Source: Steromphala cineraria
Lineage: Eukaryota > Mollusca > Gastropoda > Trochida > Trochidae
Direction: 5' to 3'
Length of the DNA stretch: 64,000 nt
NCBI GenBank assembly: GCA_916613615.1
Contig: OU744721.1
Location: forward strand, 74,157,060-74,221,059
The translations under genes were made by a program, and so were the position numbers. The notes beneath the pieces are model-generated. The model worked only from the letters and a program-made list of their open reading frames with translations, made no database searches and was not told the origin of the DNA. Positions 44,301 through 46,062 of the stretch are shown here, one piece after another (position 1 is the stretch's first letter; each line of letters begins with the position of its first letter).

Positions 44301-45094
44301 GGCAAGGCTTGTCTGAAACAAGAAATAACATATTGTATCAATCGGATCATTTCCAATGAAACTATATCCATGTTGGTCATTCCTTATTTTCCCTGCAAAA
44401 AAATGACGAAACGGAACGTTTGGTTGGTTCCTAACGAAAGCTATTTTATACATATACATTGAATCCCAAACACAGATATCTTCGTCGAGACCTTTAGGTT
44501 GATAGGTGCCTCTAATGAGAGAATACCGAAACTATATCGCCACTTGCTTGATGGGGAATTCACAACAATCTGTCCATCTGTGTCTGATACATATGTAACT
44601 TGAAGTTGCATGAAATCATATTTAATTGTGAGTCCCGGTTATCTGATTTCAATAAAGGGAATGGGTTGAAAGAATTGTGTTGTGTAAGATGTCAGTAATA
44701 ATTTCCTCACAGCACATTGCTTGTAGTGAGATTCTTAATACATTTGATATTGAGCAACATTTCTACATGAAAGATAGATACTTTTCTAAAACTGCCCCTA
44801 AATGTAGAATTATCGAGGAATTTATATCTAGTTGAAATAAAAAATGAACATTGTTTTCAAGTGTAATTTGAAACTAAGGAGGTGATCAATAACATTCAAA
44901 AGTAAAGATATAAGCAGAAATAAAACCAATCTAATTTAAACAAACCCTTAAAATCAACCACGTACGCTGTATTCACAATCCAAGCAGACATGTATCTGCA
45001 TGGGTTTAAATCATGGAATCTATGATGATTATGTTATTTCTTTATATCATATACTTACGGAAAGCGCTATCCAGATAACGTGAGCAAGAAGCAT
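5354..45094 (-). CDS. Large secreted multi-lectin mosaic gene (ShK x7 - linker - [F-type lectin + sushi] x5 - C-type lectin - ShK)
   Basis: This entry spans the whole gene, from the start codon at 45092-45094 to the poly(A) signal at 5354-5359. The 29 coding exons listed separately join in frame to 1857 codons plus a stop. Approximate residues: signal peptide 1-17; ShK domains 23-401; Asn/Thr-rich linker 402-550; FTP/CCP pairs 551-757, 758-968, 969-1171, 1172-1377 and 1378-1596; C-type-lectin-like domain 1597-1739; last ShK domain and tail 1740-1857. No membrane segment is evident, so the product is probably secreted and disulfide-rich. F-type lectins bind fucose in other animals, and sushi and C-type lectin modules are common in recognition proteins; the role here is inferred. 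Exons were chosen from domain match, GT/AG sites and consistent phase 1. That they form one gene rather than two neighbours is inferred from the unbroken phase chain and a single signal peptide and poly(A) signal. Missed small exons are possible. Confidence 0.8.
5470..5825 (-). CDS. Exon 29: ShK domain 8, tail and stop
   Basis: The terminal exon has acceptor ACTCTTCATCTCTACAG, enters in phase 1 and ends at TGA 5470-5472. A ShK domain comes first (P-C-S-D, T-C, F-C, K-C, T-C-G-F-C), followed by about 74 basic, AT-coded residues with no recognisable fold. A phase-1 donor-like site (C|GTAAAA) at 5676 falls just after the ShK core, so the tail could be a retained intron and the true stop could lie elsewhere. 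The stop used here is supported by the AATAAA about 110 bases downstream. Confidence 0.78.
6386..6604 (-). CDS. Exon 28: C-type-lectin-like domain, second half
   Basis: The exon has 73 codons, phase 1-1, acceptor TTTGCTATGACAG and donor GTAAATATG. FHVGANRF takes the place of the W-I-G-L strand, followed by TWTWKSEEV and the closing cysteines RCAAL, QSC and RVC. The EPN/QPD and WND motifs of calcium-dependent sugar-binding C-type lectins are absent, so this is better called C-type-lectin-like. Confidence 0.85.
7604..7813 (-). CDS. Exon 27: C-type-lectin-like domain, first half
   Basis: The exon has 70 codons, phase 1-1, acceptor CATTCCTTTGCAG and donor GTAAATG. It contains W-C-P, then FCFRLETEAADWYRSLNAC, then SRLADLDSDG, matching the start of a C-type lectin fold (first cysteine pair, helix 1 after 'W..A...C', the 'LA.L.S' strand). 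Calcium-site residues would lie in the second half. Confidence 0.85.
8824..9030 (-). CDS. Exon 26: sushi (CCP) domain 5
   Basis: The exon has 69 codons, phase 1-1, acceptor TTAACTGTTTCAG and donor GTAAGTTG. The sushi pattern is ECPRL..., GC, SC, then GRW and a final QC, with a longer first loop than the other copies. It is the last sushi module before the C-type-lectin-like domain. Confidence 0.88.
9089..9243. repeat. CTAGTTTTAACTAGATTG family element, copy 1
   Basis: About 155 bases are bounded on both sides by CTAGTTTTAACTAGAT. The interior contains CAGTTCTTTTTTCATTGGCTG and GACACGGACCAGGTGGGTTA. Related pieces lie at 10795-10895, 11790-11880, 13140-13270 and 13338-13364, all within or near two neighbouring introns. 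Confidence 0.65.
9753..9980 (-). CDS. Exon 25: F-type lectin domain 5, second half
   Basis: The exon has 76 codons, phase 1-1, acceptor GTTTTTTCTAG and donor GTACGAAT. It contains FDILVYGDE, FQCGETRKIRC, GRYVRIRKK and LTLCEVVVVAK, all typical F-type lectin C-terminal strands. This is the best-conserved second half of the five. Confidence 0.92.
10150..10371 (-). CDS. Exon 24: F-type lectin domain 5, first half
   Basis: The exon has 74 codons, phase 1-1, acceptor TTCAAATGTTCGCAG and donor GTGAGTATTG. It contains AFAVDGVFDG, a single Cys, EPWWQVDM and IITNRHDCC. The Arg-x-Asp of the sugar site and the vicinal cysteines are present, but the basic residue expected four positions later is Leu after joining to exon 25. 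Confidence 0.9.
10965..11132 (-). CDS. Exon 23: sushi (CCP) domain 4
   Basis: The exon has 56 codons, phase 1-1, acceptor CCTTCTGTTCAG and donor GTAGGACTC. It has four cysteines (ECPPL, NC, RC, then QW and KC). It is the shortest sushi module here, with a compact first loop. A 5.7-kb intron full of repeats separates it from FTP 4. Confidence 0.86.
11951..13135 (+). repeat. Dispersed tandem-repeat element with (ACGG)n tail
   Basis: It starts with GGCTCTGTAGCTCATCAGGC, then has about five copies of a unit of roughly 125-155 bp (TTTCAGCTTTCTAGGCCTTA, then GGCGTGGCCCCTGTGGCC, then GGGGTCACAGGGCCACCAAA), and ends in (ACGG)n. A second, shorter copy lies at 62797-63170. A hAT-type MITE (12074-12267) is inserted in it. 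It occupies the large intron between FTP 4 and sushi 4. Confidence 0.72.
12074..12267. mobile_element. hAT-type MITE, copy 1
   Basis: The ends CAGTGTATAAAAT and ATATTTTGAAACACT are inverted. The flanking octamers GTATATAG (12066-12073) and GTGTATAG (12268-12275) match at 7 of 8 bases, which fits the 8-bp target duplication of hAT transposons. The interior shares CCAGTCCTGACCAAA and TTCAAGGACTGGC with copy 2 at 59101. Confidence 0.68.
13138..13272. repeat. CTAGTTTTAACTAGATTG family element, copy 2
   Basis: It shares TAGTTCTTTTTTCATTGGCTGATTTCCGCG-ATGCGTGACACGGACCAGGTGGGTTAGTAGCTAGA with copy 1 and ends ACTAGTTTCAACTAGATTGG. Shorter end pieces lie at 10795-10895, 11790-11880 and 13338-13364. 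Confidence 0.65.
13380..13925 (+). repeat. Dispersed repeat, forward copy
   Basis: This non-coding stretch has a diverged inverted relative at 33780-34160: both contain TTCAAGATGG(C), GCATCTTTTAAAA, AAACATGTTAAAA-TCCCAACTTTG and the GGGCC-AATTGGC run near the end. Short open frames across it are not genes. A few hundred bases of an old transposable element is the simplest reading. Confidence 0.5.
13928..15072 (+). mobile_element. Helentron-like non-autonomous element (DINE/pearl type)
   Basis: About seven imperfect tandem copies of a unit of roughly 115-140 bp (CTCGCTGTGTCAAGGTCAAG ... GACCAAGGTTAAAGTTT), starting near 13975, 14147, 14268, 14408, 14549, 14727 and 14842. They are punctuated by (ACGG)n microsatellite and end with a strong hairpin at about 15039-15063 (CCCCCGGAATC / GATTCGGGGG). 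The 5' end carries a matching GATACACGAATGCCCCCGGATG. This layout of core repeats, microsatellite and terminal stem-loop is that of Helentron-derived elements such as bivalve 'pearl'. It codes for nothing; open frames across it are artefacts of the repeat. Confidence 0.7.
15340..15415. repeat. Relic of the GTTTAACG/GCGGAGTAAAC repeat family
   Basis: CGGCTGAAATATTGCCAAAGCGGAGTAAACCAATAACTCAATCGCTCACTCACT is a diverged form of the '...GGAATATTGCTGAGTGCGGCGTAAAAC...CACTCACTCAC' repeat seen at 28.3 kb and common in gastropods. Confidence 0.5.
16836..16928 (-). CDS. Exon 22: F-type lectin domain 4, last part
   Basis: The exon has 31 codons, phase 1-1, acceptor ACTTTTTATTTCAG and donor GTATTAAAC. 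It encodes GKSVVIVHE and LDVCEVAVLGKK, which align with the final strands of the other FTP domains (for example LTLCEVVVVAK). Exons 21 and 22 together (240 bases) replace the single 213-228-base exon of the other copies. Confidence 0.8.
16929..18026. other. Intron sequence before the minisatellite
   Basis: This 1.1-kb part of the intron between exons 21 and 22 has no repeat or exon I can support. The short open frames at 17.1-17.65 kb lack splice sites in a matching phase and resemble no domain. Confidence 0.5.
18027..19657 (+). repeat. ~37-bp minisatellite, about 43 copies
   Basis: A head-to-tail array of ATCCTACCCGGTGACTCACT followed by a variable CCACAA / CCTTGA / CAAAGA / CCAAGA block and TATCTGTATAA. 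It fills most of the intron between exons 21 and 22 of the multi-lectin gene and abuts the exon 21 donor at 19657. Read on the transcribed strand, each unit contains GGGTAGGAT and GTGAGTCACC. The first repeats the real donor sequence GTAGGAT, and the second is itself donor-like. Confidence 0.93.
19658..19804 (-). CDS. Exon 21: F-type lectin domain 4, middle part
   Basis: The exon has 49 codons, phase 1-1, acceptor TTTCATCCGCAG and donor GTAGGATTT. It supplies the strand PLSIKVQMD and a cysteine-bearing turn (VPCNG, TC, EC). Only this FTP domain has a second intron inside its second half. The donor at 19657 is also the first base of the minisatellite that fills the following intron. Confidence 0.75.
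19940..20149 (-). CDS. Exon 20: F-type lectin domain 4, first part
   Basis: The exon has 70 codons, phase 1-1, acceptor TTTCTTGTTAAAG and donor GTGAGTAAC. It opens NVAFNKTVRLSS, with TAVDG, a single Cys, and FPWIKIDLGG. Like FTP 3 it has lost the Arg-x-Asp of the sugar site (it reads V-G-E-N-S-C). FTP 3 and FTP 4 share the PWIK variant, so they are probably the closest pair. Confidence 0.88.
20402..20590 (-). CDS. Exon 19: sushi (CCP) domain 3
   Basis: The exon has 63 codons, phase 1-1, acceptor TTTTGTTTACAG and donor GTAATATAT. The sushi pattern is DCPRL..., MSC, ECMPDGKW and a final LC. It follows FTP 3 directly, as in the other FTP-CCP pairs. Confidence 0.88.
21030..21360 (-). mobile_element. 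3' end of a related LINE
   Basis: The stretch matches the 3' end of the LINE at 1.7 kb in the same orientation: both share GGTACAAGTAATCCAACT, a preceding TTTATTCAA run and the TTACAT-TAATAT-GAAAC-TAAT stretch. It carries no coding region. It lies in the intron between sushi 3 and FTP 3 of the multi-lectin gene. Confidence 0.65.
21403..21615 (-). CDS. Exon 18: F-type lectin domain 3, second half
   Basis: The exon has 71 codons, phase 1-1, and donor GTAATT. The acceptor (AATACTCGACAG) has a weak tract. It begins with the strand PLRITVLED and ends LSLCEVLISG. The middle part is diverged: the family's CGE-T-R turn is altered although cysteines remain. The phase and both ends fit the other FTP second halves. 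Confidence 0.85.
21905..22111 (-). CDS. Exon 17: F-type lectin domain 3, first half
   Basis: The exon has 69 codons, phase 1-1, acceptor GGTGCTTCTTTCAG and donor GTAAGG. It opens NIAYRKQTEMSS and has the core strand SPWIKVDLG. The fucose-site Arg-x-Asp is absent (it reads P-E-G-K-S-C), so this domain probably does not bind sugar in the standard way and may be structural or bind something else. Confidence 0.88.
22112..23134. other. Intron between sushi 2 and FTP 3
   Basis: About 1 kb with no recognised feature. The short frames on both strands are low in domain content. Confidence 0.5.
23135..23323 (-). CDS. Exon 16: sushi (CCP) domain 2
   Basis: The exon has 63 codons, phase 1-1, acceptor TTTCCTTTGCAG and donor GTGAGGAC. 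The sushi pattern is ECEPL..., MSC, TVC, DGKW and a final FC. It has the same length and closest layout as sushi 3 (20402-20590), consistent with duplication as FTP-CCP pairs. Confidence 0.88.
23870..24091 (-). CDS. Exon 15: F-type lectin domain 2, second half
   Basis: The exon has 74 codons, phase 1-1, acceptor CATCATGCAG and donor GTGAGACTC. It carries the strand LSNLTITVV, the FTCGETRTLTC turn and the closing LYLCEVVVRG. A sequon (N-L-T) lies near the start and another (N-S-T) near the middle. The domain is complete and free of stops. Confidence 0.9.
24622..24843 (-). CDS. Exon 14: F-type lectin domain 2, first half
   Basis: The exon has 74 codons, phase 1-1, acceptor ATTTTCAG and a weaker donor GTGTGT. 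It opens NIAYHKPSTQSS and contains HPWWRVEL and TIVNRHD. Joined to exon 15 it gives R-H-D, four residues, then Arg, so this is the only copy that keeps the full R-x-D-x4-R pattern associated with fucose binding. The vicinal Cys-Cys is replaced by Q-Q-C. Confidence 0.9.
25861..26008. mobile_element. Foldback element (long hairpin)
   Basis: Two arms of about 66 bases (25861-25928 and 25942-26008) are nearly perfect inverted repeats around the centre GCTCGCCAAAGGCTCGC. On the transcribed strand of the multi-lectin gene it would form a very stable intronic hairpin between sushi 1 and FTP 2. It is probably a MITE without coding capacity. Confidence 0.8.
26183..26377 (-). CDS. Exon 13: sushi (CCP) domain 1
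   Basis: The exon has 65 codons, phase 1-1, and donor GTAAGTT. The four-cysteine sushi pattern is ECP..., GC, KC, then W and a final VC. The acceptor (ATATGAG) has a poor pyrimidine tract but is fixed by the domain start, since every sushi exon here opens with Cys-Pro or a similar pair just after the phase-1 join. Confidence 0.85.
26886..27104 (-). CDS. Exon 12: F-type lectin domain 1, second half
   Basis: The exon has 73 codons, phase 1-1, acceptor TTTTCTCACCAG and donor GTGAATC. It completes the FTP fold with the strand after the cysteine run, FKCGEQRTVTC, GRYLKIS and LSLCTVKVLG, the standard C-terminal strands of the family. The acceptor GT joins the preceding T to rebuild the shared cysteine codon. 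Confidence 0.9.
27391..28378. mobile_element. Composite repeat with inverted ends
   Basis: The left end GTGAGTGAGTTGGGGTTTAACGTACTATCAGCAATA is inverted at about 28340-28378 (ending ...CAATATTGCTGGCAGCACGTTTAATCCCAACTAG on the strand shown, approximately). A single right end occurs at 1589-1680, and a related relic at 15350-15412. The GAGTGAGTGAGTT...TTTAACG signature is very common in gastropod, especially abalone, genomes (from memory). A SINE lies inside it. Confidence 0.6.
27803..28290 (+). mobile_element. tRNA-derived SINE
   Basis: A tRNA-like head has an A-box region (AGCTCAGTCGGCAAGAGCGCC, from about 27810) and a perfect B box GGTTCGAATCC (27854-27864). The body ends with the SINE-like tail TAAGCGCCTTGAGCAGCCAC, then GCGCTATATAAATATT. 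It does not fold as a full tRNA and has no intact acceptor stem, so it is a SINE rather than a tRNA gene. Confidence 0.65.
28872..29078 (-). CDS. Exon 11: F-type lectin domain 1, first half
   Basis: The exon has 69 codons, phase 1-1, and donor GTGAGTC placed inside the Cys-Cys-Cys run. FTP hallmarks are the opening DIAWQKAATQSS, a single Cys before the P-W-W-R-V-D-L strand, and the strand T-S-V-T-I-T-N. The usual Arg-x-Asp of the fucose site reads S-E-D, so classical sugar binding by this copy is doubtful. All five FTP domains here are split by an intron at the same place. Confidence 0.9.
29425..29871 (-). CDS. Exon 10: Asn/Asp/Thr-rich linker
   Basis: This is the longest exon (149 codons) and is phase 1-1, with acceptor TTATTTCAG and donor GTAAAATAAG. 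It contains no cysteine and no recognisable domain. It is rich in Asn, Asp, Thr, Ser and Gly, with several N-x-S/T glycosylation sequons (for example NYTT, NNTT, NATI). It probably forms an extended, glycosylated spacer between the ShK array and the lectin array. It matches no family I recognise. Confidence 0.75.
29872..30477. other. Intron between ShK 7 and the linker exon
   Basis: About 600 bases, AT-rich. A GCTAACGTCATTGGTGGTAT block near 30320 resembles GCTAACGTCATCGGCGTG at 7090, perhaps a dispersed repeat remnant. Nothing else was recognised. Confidence 0.45.
30478..30609 (-). CDS. Exon 9: ShK domain 7
   Basis: The exon has 44 codons, phase 1-1, acceptor GTGTCACCAG and donor GTATATTAC. 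The six cysteines are in ShK spacing (P-C-E-D, L-C, F-C, N-C, T-C-N-L-C). It is the last N-terminal ShK domain before the long linker and is more diverged than copies 2-6, as is copy 1. That pattern fits expansion of the array from its middle. Confidence 0.85.
30993..31076 (-). other. Possible extra short exon (unconfirmed)
   Basis: There is an 84-base open stretch with a plausible acceptor (TTCATTCCTATTGCAG) and donor (C|GTGCGTG). It is phase 1 at both ends and would add 28 residues, Thr/Ser-rich with two cysteines, between ShK 6 and ShK 7 without changing the frame. It matches no domain I know and could be a chance open stretch. It is not included in the 1857-codon count. Confidence 0.25.
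31603..31675. repeat. Inverted repeat TTCTGATATCAAATATATCA / TGATATATTTGATATCAGAA
   Basis: Arms of 24 bases (31603-31626 and 31652-31675) enclose a 25-base spacer. A diverged single arm (GATATATCTGATGTCAGAAG) appears near 39767, so it may be the end sequence of a small transposon family. Confidence 0.65.
31795..31868. promoter_or_regulatory. Cluster of CRE-like TGACGTCA palindromes
   Basis: Perfect TGACGTCA octamers occur at 31795-31802, 31812-31819 and 31845-31852, with TGACGTAA at 31861-31868, embedded in a short degenerate tandem repeat (GACGTCA-AGCATT-TGA). CREB/ATF proteins bind this octamer in animals. Whether this intronic cluster is regulatory or only repeat sequence is unknown. Confidence 0.4.
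32806..32952 (-). CDS. Exon 8: ShK domain 6
   Basis: The exon has 49 codons, phase 1-1, acceptor TTTGTTACAG and donor GTAATC. The ShK core runs CKDDMP, V-C, F-C, K-C, SCGLC. Its length of 147 bases equals exons 4 and 6, continuing the alternation of 147- and 213-base ShK exons (147, 213, 147, 213, 147). This suggests an ancestral two-exon unit that was copied more than once. Confidence 0.85.
33196..33408 (-). CDS. Exon 7: linker plus ShK domain 5
   Basis: The exon has 71 codons, phase 1-1, acceptor ATGAATTCAG and donor GTGAGAAG. A polar lead containing the run DANGAGQKSS, also present in exon 5, precedes a ShK core (CKDDMPP, V-C, F-C, K-C, SCGLC). Its intron flank at 33478-33760 aligns with the flank of exon 5 at 38690-38950, which supports a segmental rather than exon-only duplication. 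Confidence 0.85.
33780..34160 (-). repeat. Dispersed repeat, inverted copy
   Basis: This is the reverse-complement relative of 13380-13925 (CAAAGTTGGGATTTTTAACATG, AAAAGATACGCAATAA, GCGCCATCTTGAATTTTC). It lies in the segment of unit A that is absent from unit B of the ShK duplication. Confidence 0.5.
34714..35384. mobile_element. MITE-like element with ~80-bp inverted ends
   Basis: The left arm (GCATTTTCCTAACATGGGTT and on through CAGAGGCAGCTCAGTC to CCTCTGTTCTAT, to about 34795) is inverted at 35310-35384 (ATAGAACAGAGG ... GACTGAGCTGCCTCTG ... AGGAAAATG). The 670-bp element lies in the part of unit A missing from unit B, so it inserted after the duplication or was lost from B. Confidence 0.72.
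36068..36137 (+). repeat. ~25-bp tandem repeat, 3 copies
   Basis: Three copies of AATCTGCAGATTGCAAAAGA-type sequence lie in tandem. Each contains the palindrome AATCTGCAGATT. It lies in the intron between exons 6 and 7. Confidence 0.75.
36850..37330 (+). mobile_element. Degraded LINE C-terminal fragment
   Basis: The plus strand around 36956-37252 encodes RCSFIRFRLGLSNYMINEG, then RTCLLCKTGFENKLLFLF. This matches the C-terminal 'R..L...RLG.S.L..E.GR...R.C..C.......FLF.C' segment of many LINE proteins. An in-frame stop precedes it. It may be the tail of the same type of element as at 40.0 kb. Confidence 0.6.
37448..37513 (-). pseudogene. Truncated ShK exon copy
   Basis: These 66 bases match the 3' half of exons 4 and 6, from the F-C motif through SCGLC to a donor-like GGTG|GTGAGT. 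The 5' half, including the first two cysteines and the acceptor, is missing. The upstream sequence jumps directly into intron sequence that also occurs downstream of exon 4 (near 41655) and at 36645. No acceptor is visible, so it is probably not spliced into the mRNA. Confidence 0.75.
37818..37964 (-). CDS. Exon 6: ShK domain 4
   Basis: The exon has 49 codons, phase 1-1, acceptor TTTCCTTTTCAAG and donor GTAAGTG. The six-cysteine ShK core is identical in protein sequence to that of exon 4, and the neighbouring introns also align with those of exon 4. It lies in tandem unit A. A truncated third copy sits just downstream at 37448-37513. Confidence 0.88.
38409..38621 (-). CDS. Exon 5: linker plus ShK domain 3
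   Basis: The exon has 71 codons, phase 1-1, and donor GTGAGTGC. The acceptor (ATGAATCTAG) has a weak pyrimidine tract. About 35 polar residues (Thr/Asn/Ser/Lys) lead into a six-cysteine ShK core ending SCGLC. It has the same length and layout as exon 7 (33196-33408) but is clearly diverged, with roughly 80% base identity by eye. The pair marks the older half of the tandem duplication described in the findings. Confidence 0.82.
39985..40330 (+). mobile_element. Degraded LINE reverse-transcriptase fragment
   Basis: In one plus frame, 40077-40140 reads SGVRQGCILSPPSLFCYLL, the conserved RT motif 'GVRQGC.LSP.LF...LN'. Downstream remnants in shifted frames resemble the 'FADD..L.S' active-site region. 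Several stops and frameshifts make it non-functional. It sits in the part of the 38.6-41.9-kb intron that is absent from the parallel duplicated unit. Confidence 0.6.
41951..42097 (-). CDS. Exon 4: ShK domain 2
   Basis: The exon has 49 codons, phase 1-1, acceptor TTTCCTTTCAAG and donor GTAAGTATT. A short Gly/Ser-rich lead precedes the six-cysteine ShK core (CKDEMPP, I-C, F-C, R-C, SCGLC). It is nearly identical to exon 6 at 37818-37964: I count about four differences in 147 bases, all in the first third. The flanking introns match too, so the two exons are recent duplicates or have been homogenised by gene conversion. Confidence 0.88.
42341..42478 (-). CDS. Exon 3: ShK domain 1
   Basis: The exon has 46 codons, phase 1 at both ends, acceptor ATTTCAG and donor GTTAGT. 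It encodes a ShK (SXC) domain: Cys-Lys-Asp, then I-C, F-C, K-C, and the closing S-C-G-I-C, giving six cysteines that would form three disulfides. ShK domains are small extracellular modules found in animal peptidases, lectin mosaics and venoms. Here the module is one of eight in a large protein and nothing marks it as a venom peptide. It is the most diverged of the N-terminal copies. Confidence 0.82.
42479..44281. other. 1.8-kb intron between the signal-peptide exons and ShK 1
   Basis: No exon or repeat was recognised. An isolated TGACGTCA lies near 43812. One open frame at 42732-43088 on the plus strand shows no domain. Confidence 0.5.
44282..44312 (-). CDS. Exon 2: end of signal peptide
   Basis: This 31-base exon has a pyrimidine-rich acceptor (TTTCTTGTTTCAG) and the donor GTAATAG. 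It enters in phase 0 and leaves in phase 1, which sets the phase 1 used by every later exon. It encodes TSLAVTQDAPG, completing the hydrophobic signal and starting the mature chain. Without it the signal peptide exon could not join the ShK exons in frame. Confidence 0.68.
44313..45058. other. First intron of the multi-lectin gene
   Basis: About 750 bases between the two signal-peptide exons. No regulatory element can be supported. Confidence 0.5.
45059..45094 (-). CDS. Exon 1: signal peptide start
   Basis: Twelve codons from the ATG at 45092-45094 give a hydrophobic start (MLLAHVIWIALS), followed by a strong donor GTAAGTAT at 45058. It ends in phase 0. Together with exon 2 it forms a classic secretory signal peptide, with cleavage plausible after the Ser-Leu-Ala at residues 14-16. 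It was chosen as the start because it is the only in-frame ATG exon upstream that supplies a signal peptide to the cysteine-rich modules. The promoter and transcription start were not identified. A DNA transposon inverted repeat lies about 1 kb upstream. Confidence 0.72.
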
Positions 45095-46062
45095 CTCTCC
45101 ACACCGACGAACCTTCTAATCTTCAACTCAATAACAAAACATAGTTGTTGAAATTACATTGAACTTCAGGTAACTGATATCCACCACATTCCCTGAAACC
45201 TGTCAATTGTACTAGAAAACATTAATGGATTGAATTTCGCAGTGGCATATCCAATTTATCCCGGGTTTAACGAGTCTCGATTCATAATAATAGTCACTAT
45301 GTTGCATTGTCTGTTACTTGTCTAATCGTGTATTCCATGTACGTACAAATATATAATATACATTTTCCTTTCCCACGAAATTGCCATTATGATATATTGA
45401 ATAGTCTACTGATGTATGAACATCTAATTCAAATTCTTATCAAAATCTCGGTGCTAGCCATCTGTTCATGTCTACAATACTTTATCATCAAAATTACTGT
45501 ATTCATCTCAAGTTGCATTAACTATAAGTTGCAAATGATTTTCTGACAGCATAACTTTCAAGATATCATTGACATATTTCTGAACATTTGATAAATAGGA
45601 AGGAGAAGTGTTATTGTGATCGAAACAGGAAAATATATTTGATATATTTCGATTCACAATAGATGATAATGAAATGAATGATGTCATTTTCCGAAAACCA
45701 ATTGTACTTAATAATTCAGTGAGAATCTGACGTAAAAGATCGATTCTTATTATCATGCATTCCAACTTTGGTAAAAACGGGTACTGAGTTTGAAATTTGA
45801 TAACACAAATGCAGATAGAATTCTGAAAATATATGCCCCTATCATGATAATGTAAACTTATGAACTACTCTCCAAATTGTGTATAAGTTACAAAAGAGAA
45901 CTTGATAAACGTTTTTTAATCTTAATATATAAAAAAAGAATCATATGTGTGCAATTAAGGACATAAAACAACTTTGAGGAAATTTATTAGAAATATTACT
46001 TCAAATAAACATCAGATGTCGACAATTGAAATATGGTGCACTTGCTTTGGGGATCTTCTCTT
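45095..46062. other. Upstream region of the multi-lectin gene
   Basis: It should hold the 5' untranslated region and promoter, but no TATA box, initiator or conserved motif stands out. The transposon inverted repeat begins at its far end, so the upstream context has been changed by insertion. Confidence 0.4.
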
